NCBI RefSeq assembly: GCF_001548375.1
Contig: NZ_AP017295.1
Coordinates: 3,382,501 to 3,446,500, forward strand
Direction: 5' to 3'
Source of the DNA: Nostoc sp. NIES-3756
Lineage (GTDB): Bacteria; Cyanobacteriota; Cyanobacteriia; Cyanobacteriales; Nostocaceae
Length of the DNA: 64,000 nt
Shown here: positions 8,864 to 18,133 of the stretch, in pieces
How the letters are laid out: each line of letters starts with the position of its first letter
Position numbering within the stretch: the first letter of the stretch is position 1
The notes under the pieces: model-generated
The model's input: only the letters and a program-made list of their open reading frames with translations
Databases searched by the model: none
Told to the model about the DNA's origin: nothing
Position numbers and translations under genes: made by a program

Positions 8864-9363
8864 AGAAATTTGACTCCATATTTAACAAAAGGAAAGGGAT
8901 GGCAGGAGGAAGAGGAAGGGTTGTTACTCTTTATTATTTTTAAAGTGGATTACTGTGTAATTTATTACACAGTAATTAAGTGGACTCTTCTTTAGTCTAT
9001 GGCAGTAGCTTCTAACCCCTATCTTCAACTTAGAAAAATAGTGGTTAGATGTATCCTGATATTTTTTAATAGGATTTTTATATACTTTTAGTCTTCCCAA
9101 ATTTAAGTAACTAAATAACTTAAAGTACACAAAAACTTTAAGAAAATACGCGAGTAGAGGGTGGGAAAGAAGCAGGTGGGCTGGGTGGAGGGGGCAAGGG
9201 GGAAGATGAGGGAGAGGGGGAAGATGAGGGAGAGGGGGAAGATGAGGGAGAAACCCACCCCTAGCCCCTCCCAGGAGGGGAAAGGGAGAAAAACTGTTGA
9301 CTATGGACTAATAACCAATGACTAATGACTAATGACTAATGACTAATGACTAATGACCAATAA
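8864..9363. other. Intergenic region with 18-bp tandem repeat and heptamer array
   Basis: This gap separates the kinase start from the next minus-strand gene. It contains an AT-rich half with no credible gene, three tandem copies of an 18-bp unit (9198-9251), and a heptamer array reaching the stop codon of the neighbouring gene. A 68-codon open frame at 8924-9130 on the minus strand has no ribosome binding site and no recognisable composition. Confidence 0.55.
9198..9251. repeat. Three perfect tandem copies of an 18-bp unit
   Basis: The unit GGGGGAAGATGAGGGAGA occurs at 9198-9215, 9216-9233 and 9234-9251 without mismatch. The core GATGAGGGAGA also occurs inside cobT at 33649-33682, where it is translated. 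Confidence 0.9.
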
Positions 9364-9370
9364 CTAATGA
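9301..9370. repeat. Heptamer repeat array (ACTAATG type)
   Basis: About nine copies of ACTAATG/ACCAATG/ACTAATA run in tandem. The array overlaps the stop codon of the minus-strand gene that ends at 9364: the TAG comes from the repeat unit. Confidence 0.9.
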
Positions 9371-9804
9371 CGCTCTAAACTGGCTTCCATTGTGCTGCTT
9401 AAAAAATGACCGGACATAACACCACTACTTAAGTAGTAAGAATCTTCTGATATGCGGTGCATGGTTTCAAATCCGCTACGACGGTGGCGATCGCTCATTA
9501 CCCAATAACGCTGTACAATTGTCTCTACCCCAATCCACCCTTCACCCTCAACCTGCCCTAAAATACTATGTTGGAGCAAGAAAGTATATTGGCGTTCTCC
9601 TTGATGCAAACGCCCCTTATACTGTAAGGACATTTCCGGGCGATCGCTACCTGGAAATACTAGTTTTGCTGCCATAGTAAACCAATTATCCCGATTCCAA
9701 GCCACCAAGATCATGCCCTTAACATTGATGGGTAGACCGTTCCGTTCTAACCAACTGCCTTGGATTGTCCAACGTCCTGGTTCTAATAAAAAAGTATGAC
9801 CCAC
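9364..9804 (-). CDS. Conserved cyanobacterial protein of unknown function
   Basis: The 146-residue product starts with GTG at 9804, supported by AGGA about ten bases upstream. It is rich in Trp, Gly and Arg and has alternating beta-like segments (FLLEPGRWTIQGSWLERNG, ILVAWNRDNWFTMAAKLVF, ERQYTFLLQHSILGQVEGEG). This suggests a small beta-barrel or lipocalin-like fold; that is inference from pattern only. There are no cysteines, no signal peptide and no membrane segment. The last residues (ERH) and the stop codon lie at the edge of a heptamer array, so the natural C-terminus may have been trimmed or re-terminated by the repeat. I do not recognise a named family. Confidence 0.75.
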   Translation of the reverse strand: MGHTFLLEPGRWTIQGSWLERNGLPINVKGMILVAWNRDNWFTMAAKLVFPGSDRPEMSLQYKGRLHQGERQYTFLLQHSILGQVEGEGWIGVETIVQRYWVMSDRHRRSGFETMHRISEDSYYLSSGVMSGHFLSSTMEASLERH

Positions 9805-9869
9805 CTTGTATTTTCCTCGCCTTGATCAAGTAGTCCTTAGACTATCAACCATATATTCTGCAAGGTGAA

Positions 9870-9960
9870 AATGTCATTAGTCATTAGTCATTGGTCATTA
9901 GTCCATAGTCAACAGTCAACAGTTTTTCTCCCTTTCCCCTCTTGGGAGGGGCTAGGGGTG
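9870..9960. repeat. Heptamer array followed by GC-rich intergenic repeat
   Basis: Copies of GTCATTA run from about 9871, then TCAACAGT words. They are followed by CCTCTTGGGAGGGGCTAGGGGTGGG, of which GAGGGG-TAGGGGTGGG also appears at 11364-11381 and, inverted, at about 9256-9285. Open frames reading through it on the plus strand are shadows. Confidence 0.7.
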
Positions 9961-10029
9961 GGTTTCTCCCTCATCTACCTCATCTCCCACCCTACGAGAA
10001 GCAAGCTACATCTCCCCCACTCCTCAACT

Positions 10030-11208
10030 TCACCCTTGATGAATTTCTCCCAACAAAACTTCTTCCGGTGCGCCTGTGGCTGTGGGTAGGTTACCTGGAA
10101 GCCCTAGTTGTCGCCAGTAGGCTAGAACGGCAAAGGCGATCGCTTCTTTAAAGTCTGCGTTTAAGCCTGCTTCGTCTGTGGTGAGGACGGGAATTTTGTC
10201 TAAGGCTAGTTGTAATCTTTGCTTTAAGTACAGGTTACGGCTACCACCGCCACATAAATATACACGTTGTGGCATTTGTGGTAAAAAAGTGCGGTAACTG
10301 TGAACGATGGACGCTACAGTTAGTTCTGTGAGTGTTGCTAGCATATCTGCTGGACTAAGTTGGTATGGTTCCGCATCTTGGAAACATTGGTTTAGGTAAT
10401 CTACACCAAACAACTCACGACCAGTAGATTTAGGTGGTGGTAAATGAAAGTATTCCTGTGTGAGCCATTTTTCTATTAGGGGATAACAAGGGGTTCCACT
10501 GGCTGCCCATTTACCGCCTTCATCATAAGTTTTAGTACCACCACTCAGACGTTCTACTGCTAAATCTAATAGGCTATTGCTTGGGCCAGTATCCCAAGCG
10601 CGAATTTGTGAAAGCCAGTTATCGGTATGAGGTGGAATGTAAGCAACATTACCGATACCACCTAAATTTTGAATACAACGACTCTCATGGGGATGGCTTA
10701 GTAAAAAGGCATCGACTCTGGGAACTAGGGGCGCACCATGACCACCAATGGCAATATCCGCAACACGGAAATTACTGACCGTGGTAATCCCCGTTAAATA
10801 AGCAATCAAAGCACCCCGGCCAAGCTGGAGTGTATATCCAAGAGTTTTCTTTCCCGCTTCCCTTTCTTGTGGTGGTCTATGATACACAGTTTGACCGTGG
10901 GAACCGATTAAAACTGCTGGCTGATGACCTGCTTGAATTTTTTGGGCAGCTTGGGCAAAATTTTGGGCGATCGCATCATCTATTTGCGCTAATTCCAACA
11001 TGGAAATAGCTTCACCTGCACAAATTGCTAATATGCGTTCTCTTAATTGCGCAGGGTAAGGATATGTTTCTCCTGCTAACAACTCAACTTTAATATCTAA
11101 ATCTGTACCAGTAATCTCTACTAGGGCTGCATCTATACCATCTACAGATGTGCCACTGATTAAACCAATAACGCGCTTTGGAAGGGCAGATGCTTCAGTG
11201 GGAGACAT
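10030..11208 (-). CDS. anmK: Anhydro-N-acetylmuramic acid kinase
   Basis: AnmK phosphorylates and opens 1,6-anhydro-N-acetylmuramic acid released during peptidoglycan turnover, giving MurNAc-6-phosphate for recycling. The 392-residue length fits the family. The N-terminal ATPase-fold motif [18 protein letters not shown] (about 15-32), the GSHGQTVYH motif (about 104-112), QNLGGIGNV near 184 and the C-terminal YLCGGGSRN with [12 protein letters not shown] are all visible. It is a soluble cytoplasmic enzyme of the ASKHA fold. The start is the ATG at 11208. The gene stands alone: the next minus-strand gene is 226 bp downstream beyond repeats, and the upstream neighbour is divergent. Confidence 0.96.
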   Translation of the reverse strand: MSPTEASALPKRVIGLISGTSVDGIDAALVEITGTDLDIKVELLAGETYPYPAQLRERILAICAGEAISMLELAQIDDAIAQNFAQAAQKIQAGHQPAVLIGSHGQTVYHRPPQEREAGKKTLGYTLQLGRGALIAYLTGITTVSNFRVADIAIGGHGAPLVPRVDAFLLSHPHESRCIQNLGGIGNVAYIPPHTDNWLSQIRAWDTGPSNSLLDLAVERLSGGTKTYDEGGKWAASGTPCYPLIEKWLTQEYFHLPPPKSTGRELFGVDYLNQCFQDAEPYQLSPADMLATLTELTVASIVHSYRTFLPQMPQRVYLCGGGSRNLYLKQRLQLALDKIPVLTTDEAGLNADFKEAIAFAVLAYWRQLGLPGNLPTATGAPEEVLLGEIHQG

Positions 11209-11278
11209 GAGACTGTTTATAAGTTTTGCTCATAGCAAGGTGTAGTTTAAGTGATGATTGTCTTTTTGTCAAAAGAAG

Positions 11279-11335
11279 TGGGGAGTGATGAGTAGGGAGT
11301 AGGGAGTGGTGAGTGATGAGTTATGAGTTATAAAT
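11279..11335. repeat. Heptamer-like repeats (GGGAGTA / GTGATGA)
   Basis: Irregular tandem copies of GGGAGTG, GTGATGA and GAGTTAT. This is a second flavour of short tandem repeat, also present at 34199-34225 and 43287-43365. Confidence 0.7.
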
Positions 11336-11454
11336 CTTTCTTGTCTCCCTGTTCCCCTCCTGGGAGGGGTTAGGGGTGGGTTACTCCCTCATCTCTCCTT
11401 CTCCCATCGTGTATTAGATTAGTTTTTTGTGAAGATTCAGTATCTATCCTTACA

Positions 11455-11495
11455 GTTAATTCTTCCTGAATCTTTCGTTAACTTTTCCTTAATTT
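11455..11495 (+). promoter_or_regulatory. Pho box: four tandem PhoB/SphR half-sites
   Basis: Four 8-bp half-sites repeat with an exact 11-bp period and an identical TTC spacer: GTTAATTC (11455-11462), CTGAATCT (11466-11473), GTTAACTT (11477-11484) and CTTAATTT (11488-11495). The cyanobacterial SphR/PhoB consensus is direct repeats of roughly (C/T)TTAA(C/T)(C/T)T separated by 3 bp. A -10-like TAGTAT follows at 11496-11501. It lies about 240 bp before the exoprotein gene at 11736 and should induce it under phosphate limitation. Confidence 0.8.
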
Positions 11496-11735
11496 TAGTA
11501 TGTGAATTTAATTAAGGATAACTGCTAAAAAATACATTAACTATCTGTAATTTTACATAAATATGCTCAGTATACGGGGAAGTTTGCTGTGCAGTCTTTT
11601 TATGCGCAAATTCTTTTTACAGCGATCGCCCCTACTTAGTTTCATCCTTCTTACTCTAAGCACTCCTGGGAGTTGCGATTTACGTAGGGTTGCACATCAC
11701 GCCACCAAATACCAATCTTTCACGGAGAATTATTC

Positions 11736-14700
11736 ATGGCATTAACAGTGGGAAGCATTGCCTTTGTTGGGTTTAACGCAGATGGCAGTGACAATATTGC
11801 GTTTGTCGCCCTAACTGACATTAATCCCGGCGAATTGATTATTTTTGAGGACAACGAGTGGAACGGTACTAGCTTTAACGACACCAACGAAGGCGCATTT
11901 AGTTGGACAGCAACAAGTCTAGTTCCGGCTGGTACGATTGTACGAATTGATAATATTGGCTCAGGTAGTATTACTGCCAACACTGGGACTGTTGTTACAC
12001 CTGTATCTGGACGGGGAAGCAATCGCGGGATTGCTGCTGATAACGAGGCGATTTATGTTTATCAAGGTAGTGCTACCTCTCCTACATTTATTACTGCGAT
12101 CGCCAACAGTGGATTTACTCCTACAACTGGATTGTTGACGAATACAGGCTTAACTGTGGGAGTCAATGCCCTTGATTTATCAACAGTTGATACAGGAGCA
12201 GATATTGCCGCCTACGTAGGGACTCGCGGTGGACAAGCGAATTTTAGTGATTACCTTTCGTTGATCAATAATGCAGCGAATTGGATTACTCAGGATGCAG
12301 CTGGTGATCAGAGTGCTGATAATATTGCCCCCGATTTGCCTTTTAGCTCTGTTGCCTTTACTGTTGGTTCTGGTACTCCCTCTGTTAATCTTTCTGTCAG
12401 CTCGAATACAGGCTCGGAGGCTGATCAAACAGTTATCACCGTCACTGTTACCGCTTCTAGCGCAGTTGTAAACCAACAAACTGTAGCCATTGGGGTTTCA
12501 GGTACTGGGATTACTGCGGGTGATTACACTCTAAGCAACACAACTATCACAATTCCTGATGGGCAAACTTCCGCTTCTGTCACCTTCACTGTTGTGGATG
12601 ATGTGTTGGTTGAAGGCACAGAAACGGCTGTTCTGGCAATTAGCAATCCTTCTGCTGGTATTGCTCTGGGAAATACCACGACTCAAAACATCACCATTAC
12701 AGATAATGAGAGTCCAGCCGTCCCTACGGTAAGCATTACAGCAACTGATGCCAGTGCCTCAGAATCTAGCACCACAGTCAATACGGGCAGTTTCACTATC
12801 ACCCGCACTGGAGACACTACCGCCGCACTGACGGTAACTTATACCATTGGCGGCACGGCAACCAATGGTAGTGACTACAACAGCTTAACAGGTTCCGTAG
12901 TAATTCCCGCAGGACAAACATCGGCAACAATCACCATTACTCCGGTTAACGATGGCACAACTGAAGGTAACGAAACTGTAACTTTAACTTTAGTGGATGG
13001 AGTCAGTTACGACTTGGGTGCAGCCAGCAATGCTACCGTCAACATTACCGACAATACAACAGGCACACTTAAGAAAGTTGGTAGCTTTACTAGTGCTAAC
13101 GGGGCAGAAATTCCTGCCTTTGACCCCCAGAGCGATCGCGCCTTTGTAGTGGCAGGTAGTACTGTCGAAATCTACAGCGTTAGTAATACCGGAGCGTTGA
13201 CAGCCGCAGGTAGCCTAAATCCTGGGTTTACTGTGTCTGCGGATAACGAAATTATTCCCAACAGCGTGGCAGTTAAAAATGGGACAGTGGCTGTAGCCTA
13301 TGCTATTCGCAACACTACAAATAACGCCCAACTCCCTGGACGAGTTAGCTTCTTTAATGCGGCTGATGGTGCTTTCTTGAACACCGTGGAAGTGGGCTAC
13401 TTACCAGATATGCTCACCTTTACCCCCGATGGTACAAAGGTGTTAACAGCAAATGAAGGGGAACCCAACAGCTACGGACGAGCCAATTCTTTCGATCCAG
13501 AAGGGTCAGTCAGTATTATTAACTTGGCAAATGGCGTTGCCAATGCCACAGTGCAAACTGCTGGCTTCACTACCTTCAATAGTCAAATTGATGCCCTAAA
13601 AGCAGCAGGTGTGCGGATTTTTGGCCCGGGTGCTACCGTCGCTCAAGATTTAGAACCCGAATACATCGCCTTTTCAGGAGATGGGACAAAGGCTTATGTG
13701 ACATTGCAAGAAAATAATGCCTTGGCGATTTTAGATATTGCTACGGCAACTGTCACCGACATCAAGCCTTTGGGATTGAAGAACCACAATCAACCTACCG
13801 TTATTGGGTTAGAAACCTACGAGTTTACCAATCTACCCACCCTTGGCACTACCGCCGCCGGACAGGATATTCCTCTGGGTGGCTTCTCTGGTTTGACCTT
13901 TGAAGGTTATGCCACTAATGGCAACTTGAAGTTCATCACCCACACTGATCGAGGCCCCAACGGCGAACCGACCGGAATTAACCGTCCGTTCCTGTTACCC
14001 GACTTTGCACCAGAAATTATCAGGTTTGAGCTTAACCGCACTACCGGACAATTGACTATCACTGAGCGGATTCAGCTTCAGGATTCAACAGGTAAATTAC
14101 TGTCTGGTCTGCCTAATACGGAGATTAGCAACAATGCTAACCAAGCCTTCAACGATGAAGTTCCGGTTGATCTCCAGTGTAATATCTTACCCCGCGATCG
14201 CCTTGGTGCTGACTTGGAAGGTATTGTTGTCGCTCCTGATGGGACATTCTGGATGGTGGATGAGTACCGCCCATCCATCTATCACTTCAACAGCAGTGGG
14301 GTATTGATTGACCGCTTTATCCCCGTTGGTACGTCAGCCGCAGCCGGGCAACCTGTCGGTACTTTTGGTAAAGAAGTATTGCCACAAGTGCTGGGTCAAC
14401 GTCGTCAAAACCGGGGCTTTGAAGCAGTTGCTTTTCAAGATGGTAAGGTTTATGCCTTTGTTCAAAGCCCACTCCGCAATCCTGAAACCCTGAGCAATGG
14501 GATTCTCAATGGGTTGCAAAATATCCGCATTGTGGAGTTTGACCCGACAACTCAAACCACGCGCCAATTCCTCTACATCATGGATAACCCGCCTGCGGTA
14601 AGTGCTACCGATACCCGTGCCGACAAAATTGGGGATGCAGTGGCGATTGGGAATGGTGAGTTTTTAGTACTGGAACGAGATGATGATGCGATTGACAGCG

Positions 14701-17700
14701 ACTCCATAGAGCAAATCCAGAAGAAAATCTATCGCTTCAGTCTGGCGGATGCTACCGATATCTCCAGTCTGCCAAATGTGATCAATGGTAAGACATTGGA
14801 TCAGATGACGCTGGCAGAACTGCAAACCGCAGGTGTAAAACCCATCGTCAAGACGCTGCACGTAGACTTGGCAACCGCAGGCTACAACACAGTAGAGAAA
14901 ATCGAAGGGTTAACCATCATTGATCGCAATACTCTAGCAGTTGTTAACGATAATGATTTCACCGTTGCCGGCATCACCATCGACCCGACGACGGGAACCT
15001 TTACCCCTGACCCGAATGCAGAAACTCCTACTCTGGGATTGATTAGTCTGCGAGATAATAGCATCGACCCCAGCGATCGCGATAACAGCATTAACATTCG
15101 CCCCGTACCTGTATTCGGGATGTATCAACCGGATGCGATCGCTAGCTATACAGTTAATGGGCAAACCTACTACATCACCGCCAATGAAGGCGATGCCCGT
15201 GATTATACTGGCTTTAGTGAAGAAATAAGGGTTAGTGATGCTAGCTATAACCTTGATGATGCCACTTTCCCGACAGAAACAACGCTGAAACAAAACGCCA
15301 ATCTGGGACGGCTAAATGTCACCAAAGCTACAGGTGATATCGATGGAGATGGTGATTTTGATCGGATCGAAGCCTTTGGTGCGCGATCGTTCTCCATTTG
15401 GGATAGCAACGGCAACCAGGTATTTGATAGCGGCGACCAGCTAGAACGGATTACTGCTGCCCAAGTGCCTAGTTTGTTTAACTCTGATGGTAGCTTTACC
15501 TCTCCTAATTTTGATACCCGTAGCGATAATAAAGGGCCTGAACCGGAAGGCCTTGTGGTTGGTGTAATTAATAATCGCACCTACGCTTTCATCGGGTTAG
15601 AACGCACAGGTGATGTGATTGTTTACGAAATCACCGACCCAACTAAACCCCAATTTATTGAATATATCAACACTCCAGAAGATTTTGCCCCTGAGGGTTT
15701 AACCTTTATCTCGGCTGCTGATAGTCCCACAGGAAAACCATTGTTGGTGATAGCGAACGAAGTTAGTAGAACTGTGGCGGTATTTGAAGTTACACCACCC
15801 GTTCGTATTAGTGATATTCAAGGCACTAGCCACATTTCCCCCTTCAATGGGCAAGGTGTGAGAAATGTTCAGGGTATTGTGAGTGCGATCGCATCCAACG
15901 GCTTCTACATTCAAGACCCTAATCCCGACGACAACATAGCAACTTCCGAAGGGATTTTTATCTTTACTGGTAGTAACTCCCCTATACTCAACGCCCGGAG
16001 AGTGGGAGAAGCCGTCTTGGTAAGTGGCACAGTTTCCGAGTTTCGCCCAGGTGGTAGTGCCAACAATTTGACCGTTACGCAAATCGGCAATAATAACAGT
16101 GTGCAATCCCTGAGTGTGAGTGCTTGGACAACTGCACCTACTACAACCATTACCCCGACTGTCTTGGGTAATGGCGGCAGGACAATACCAACTCAGGTAA
16201 TTAACAACGACTTTGCCAGCCAAGGCAATGTGGAAACGGGGGGAGACTTCGATCCAGTTAATGAAGGTATCGACTTCTACGAAAGCGTGGAAGGAATGCT
16301 AGTTCAGGTTAACAATCCAGTGGCTACTTCCCCGACTGGCAACTTTGGTTCCTCGGAAGAAATTTGGGTACTAGCTGACAATGGGGCAAACGCCACCAAC
16401 CGCACATCTCGCGGTGGTAGTTTGATTACAGCAAGTGACTTCAACCCAGAACGGATTCAAATTGATGACTTGATCAATGGGGCTATCACCTTGCCGAGTG
16501 TGAATGTAGGGGCGCAACTCAGCACGATTACAGGTGTAGTCAGTTACGATTTTAATAATTACGAAGTACTGACTGCATCCGCCCCAACGGTGGTACAGCC
16601 ATCGCCACTGCAAAAAGAAGTCACAAACCTAACTGGTAGCGCCACTCAATTAACTGTCGCCACCTTCAACGTCGAAAACCTCGACCCTGGTGATGGTGCA
16701 GGGAAGTTTAACGCCTTAGCAGCCGCAATCGTCAATAATTTGTCATCGCCTGACATCATCAGTTTAGAGGAAATTCAGGACAACAATGGAGCAATCAATG
16801 ACAGTGTAGTTGATGCTAACGTCACCTTCCAAGCATTGATTGATGCGATCGCTAAAGCTGGCGGCCCCACCTACCAATATCGGCAAATCAATCCTGTCGA
16901 TGACCAAGACGGGGGAGAACCAGGGGGTAACATTCGTGTGGGTTTCCTGTTCAACCCTAATCGTGTGGGGTTTGTGGCAGGTTCCTTACAACGTTTAACG
17001 GATACCAACTTGGCAGATGGAGATGCCTTCGCCAGTAGCCGCAAACCATTGGTGGGTAGGTTCACCTTTAATGGTCAACAAATTACAGTTGTAGGAAATC
17101 ACTTTAATTCCAAAGGTGGTGATCAACCCCTATTTGGCCCTAACCAACCGCCCACCCTCAGCAGTGAAGTTCAACGTAATCAGCAAGCTACCATTGTCAA
17201 GAACTATGTTCAGGCTATTCTAGCAAGCAATCCCAACGCTAATGTAATTGTGGCGGGTGATTTAAATGACTTTGAGTTTTCTCAACCCCTGACTATTTTA
17301 GAAAGTGCAGGGTTAAATACTCTCATTGAAACCTTGCCAGAGAATGAGCGTTATACCTACAACTTCCAAGGTAATGCCCAAACGCTAGACCACATCTTGA
17401 CTAGTAACAATCTCTTATCCTTACTAGATGGCTTTGATGTGGTTCACATCAACTCTGAGTTTGCCGATCAAATCAGCGACCATGATCCGGTAATTGCCCA
17501 ATTCAATATCGAGGCAGGTATCACCTTAAATGGTGGTAATGGTCAAGATACTCTCAATGGTAGAGCCGGTGATGACAATATTAACGGTGGCAATGGCAAT
17601 GATACACTGTTTGGCAACCGAGGAAATGATAGCTTACTTGGTAGCAATGGTGACGATATCTTGTGGGGTGGTGCTGGTGTTGATACCCTCAACGGCGGTT

Positions 17701-18035
17701 TTGGTGATGATATCCTGATTGGTGGATTGGGCAACGACATCCTCACGGGTAGTAGGGGTATAGACCGCTTTGTCTACAACAACATCAATGAAGGAACGGA
17801 CACAATCACTGATTTCTACGCCAGTGAAGAAATTCTTGATTTACGTGGTGTGTTTCAATCCTTGGGTGTTTCTTCTGTTACTAGCGACTTCTTGCGATTC
17901 ACACAATCTAGTAGAAATACTCTAGTACAGATTGACCAGAACGGTGCATTGGGTGGGGCGGATTTCAACACATTGGTAACTCTGGAAAGAGTGAATGCTA
18001 ATGATTTAGGGATCGGTACAAACGTGCTGGTGTAA
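11736..18035 (+). CDS. Giant secreted Calx-beta / phytase-like esterase / nuclease protein with RTX repeats
   Basis: The product has 2099 residues and no N-terminal signal peptide. Domains in order: a lamin-tail-like beta domain (1-215), two Calx-beta domains (about 218-325 and 330-440), and a beta-propeller of the choice-of-anchor type (from about 441, resuming about 1090-1350). A phytase-like esterase domain (about 710-1060, with FSGLTFEG, THTDRGPNG, ADLEGI, WMVDEYRPSIYHF) interrupts the propeller. Then come an OB-like region (1356-1625) and an endonuclease/exonuclease/phosphatase domain (1638-1926, with FNVENLD, LEEIQD, NHFNSKGG, AGDLNDF, SDHDP). About nine GGxGxDxLx calcium-binding repeats follow (1930-2010), with a C-terminal tail. 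This layout means type I (RTX) secretion. GGAG lies ten bases before the ATG. With the Pho box upstream, the likely job is releasing phosphate from extracellular nucleic acids and phosphoesters; that role is inference. Confidence 0.92.
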   Translation: MALTVGSIAFVGFNADGSDNIAFVALTDINPGELIIFEDNEWNGTSFNDTNEGAFSWTATSLVPAGTIVRIDNIGSGSITANTGTVVTPVSGRGSNRGIAADNEAIYVYQGSATSPTFITAIANSGFTPTTGLLTNTGLTVGVNALDLSTVDTGADIAAYVGTRGGQANFSDYLSLINNAANWITQDAAGDQSADNIAPDLPFSSVAFTVGSGTPSVNLSVSSNTGSEADQTVITVTVTASSAVVNQQTVAIGVSGTGITAGDYTLSNTTITIPDGQTSASVTFTVVDDVLVEGTETAVLAISNPSAGIALGNTTTQNITITDNESPAVPTVSITATDASASESSTTVNTGSFTITRTGDTTAALTVTYTIGGTATNGSDYNSLTGSVVIPAGQTSATITITPVNDGTTEGNETVTLTLVDGVSYDLGAASNATVNITDNTTGTLKKVGSFTSANGAEIPAFDPQSDRAFVVAGSTVEIYSVSNTGALTAAGSLNPGFTVSADNEIIPNSVAVKNGTVAVAYAIRNTTNNAQLPGRVSFFNAADGAFLNTVEVGYLPDMLTFTPDGTKVLTANEGEPNSYGRANSFDPEGSVSIINLANGVANATVQTAGFTTFNSQIDALKAAGVRIFGPGATVAQDLEPEYIAFSGDGTKAYVTLQENNALAILDIATATVTDIKPLGLKNHNQPTVIGLETYEFTNLPTLGTTAAGQDIPLGGFSGLTFEGYATNGNLKFITHTDRGPNGEPTGINRPFLLPDFAPEIIRFELNRTTGQLTITERIQLQDSTGKLLSGLPNTEISNNANQAFNDEVPVDLQCNILPRDRLGADLEGIVVAPDGTFWMVDEYRPSIYHFNSSGVLIDRFIPVGTSAAAGQPVGTFGKEVLPQVLGQRRQNRGFEAVAFQDGKVYAFVQSPLRNPETLSNGILNGLQNIRIVEFDPTTQTTRQFLYIMDNPPAVSATDTRADKIGDAVAIGNGEFLVLERDDDAIDSDSIEQIQKKIYRFSLADATDISSLPNVINGKTLDQMTLAELQTAGVKPIVKTLHVDLATAGYNTVEKIEGLTIIDRNTLAVVNDNDFTVAGITIDPTTGTFTPDPNAETPTLGLISLRDNSIDPSDRDNSINIRPVPVFGMYQPDAIASYTVNGQTYYITANEGDARDYTGFSEEIRVSDASYNLDDATFPTETTLKQNANLGRLNVTKATGDIDGDGDFDRIEAFGARSFSIWDSNGNQVFDSGDQLERITAAQVPSLFNSDGSFTSPNFDTRSDNKGPEPEGLVVGVINNRTYAFIGLERTGDVIVYEITDPTKPQFIEYINTPEDFAPEGLTFISAADSPTGKPLLVIANEVSRTVAVFEVTPPVRISDIQGTSHISPFNGQGVRNVQGIVSAIASNGFYIQDPNPDDNIATSEGIFIFTGSNSPILNARRVGEAVLVSGTVSEFRPGGSANNLTVTQIGNNNSVQSLSVSAWTTAPTTTITPTVLGNGGRTIPTQVINNDFASQGNVETGGDFDPVNEGIDFYESVEGMLVQVNNPVATSPTGNFGSSEEIWVLADNGANATNRTSRGGSLITASDFNPERIQIDDLINGAITLPSVNVGAQLSTITGVVSYDFNNYEVLTASAPTVVQPSPLQKEVTNLTGSATQLTVATFNVENLDPGDGAGKFNALAAAIVNNLSSPDIISLEEIQDNNGAINDSVVDANVTFQALIDAIAKAGGPTYQYRQINPVDDQDGGEPGGNIRVGFLFNPNRVGFVAGSLQRLTDTNLADGDAFASSRKPLVGRFTFNGQQITVVGNHFNSKGGDQPLFGPNQPPTLSSEVQRNQQATIVKNYVQAILASNPNANVIVAGDLNDFEFSQPLTILESAGLNTLIETLPENERYTYNFQGNAQTLDHILTSNNLLSLLDGFDVVHINSEFADQISDHDPVIAQFNIEAGITLNGGNGQDTLNGRAGDDNINGGNGNDTLFGNRGNDSLLGSNGDDILWGGAGVDTLNGGFGDDILIGGLGNDILTGSRGIDRFVYNNINEGTDTITDFYASEEILDLRGVFQSLGVSSVTSDFLRFTQSSRNTLVQIDQNGALGGADFNTLVTLERVNANDLGIGTNVLV

Positions 18036-18081
18036 TATTATTTTCGCTTAAACACTTATCATCTCTTGAGGGTTGGTAATA

Positions 18082-18125
18082 GGTAATGGGTAATGGTAAC
18101 AGACAATTACCTATTACCCATTACC
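18082..18125. terminator. Hairpin between convergent genes
   Basis: GGTAATGGGTAAT (18082-18094) and ATTACCCATTACC (18113-18125) form a perfect 13-bp stem with an 18-nt loop. It lies between the exoprotein stop (18035) and the convergent gene ending at 18134, so it can serve both as a terminator. It is built from a TAATGGG-type heptamer. Confidence 0.6.
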
Positions 18126-18133
18126 GACTAAGT

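Larger units (their letters stand above)
11209..11735. other. Divergent intergenic region: repeats, Pho box and leader of the exoprotein gene
   Basis: From left to right it holds GGGAGTA/GTGATGA repeats (11279-11335), a GC-rich repeat shared with 9938-9965, and the Pho box (11455-11495). A leader of about 240 bp follows. A 60-codon open frame at 11563-11745 overlaps the next gene and shows no sign of being real. Confidence 0.7.

Noticed and set aside
8924..9130. 68-codon minus-strand frame
   Set aside because: AT-rich, no ribosome binding site, no recognisable features, and next to repeat arrays.
9301..9370. Heptamer arrays as CRISPR
   Set aside because: Units are 7 bp with no spacers, and no cas genes are in the window.
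9865..10151. Two plus-strand frames over the anmK end
   Set aside because: They translate a heptamer array and a GC-rich repeat, then run antisense to anmK.
11563..11745. 60-codon frame between the Pho box and the exoprotein gene
   Set aside because: It overlaps the start of the exoprotein gene and has no good ribosome binding site. A leader peptide is possible but nothing supports it.
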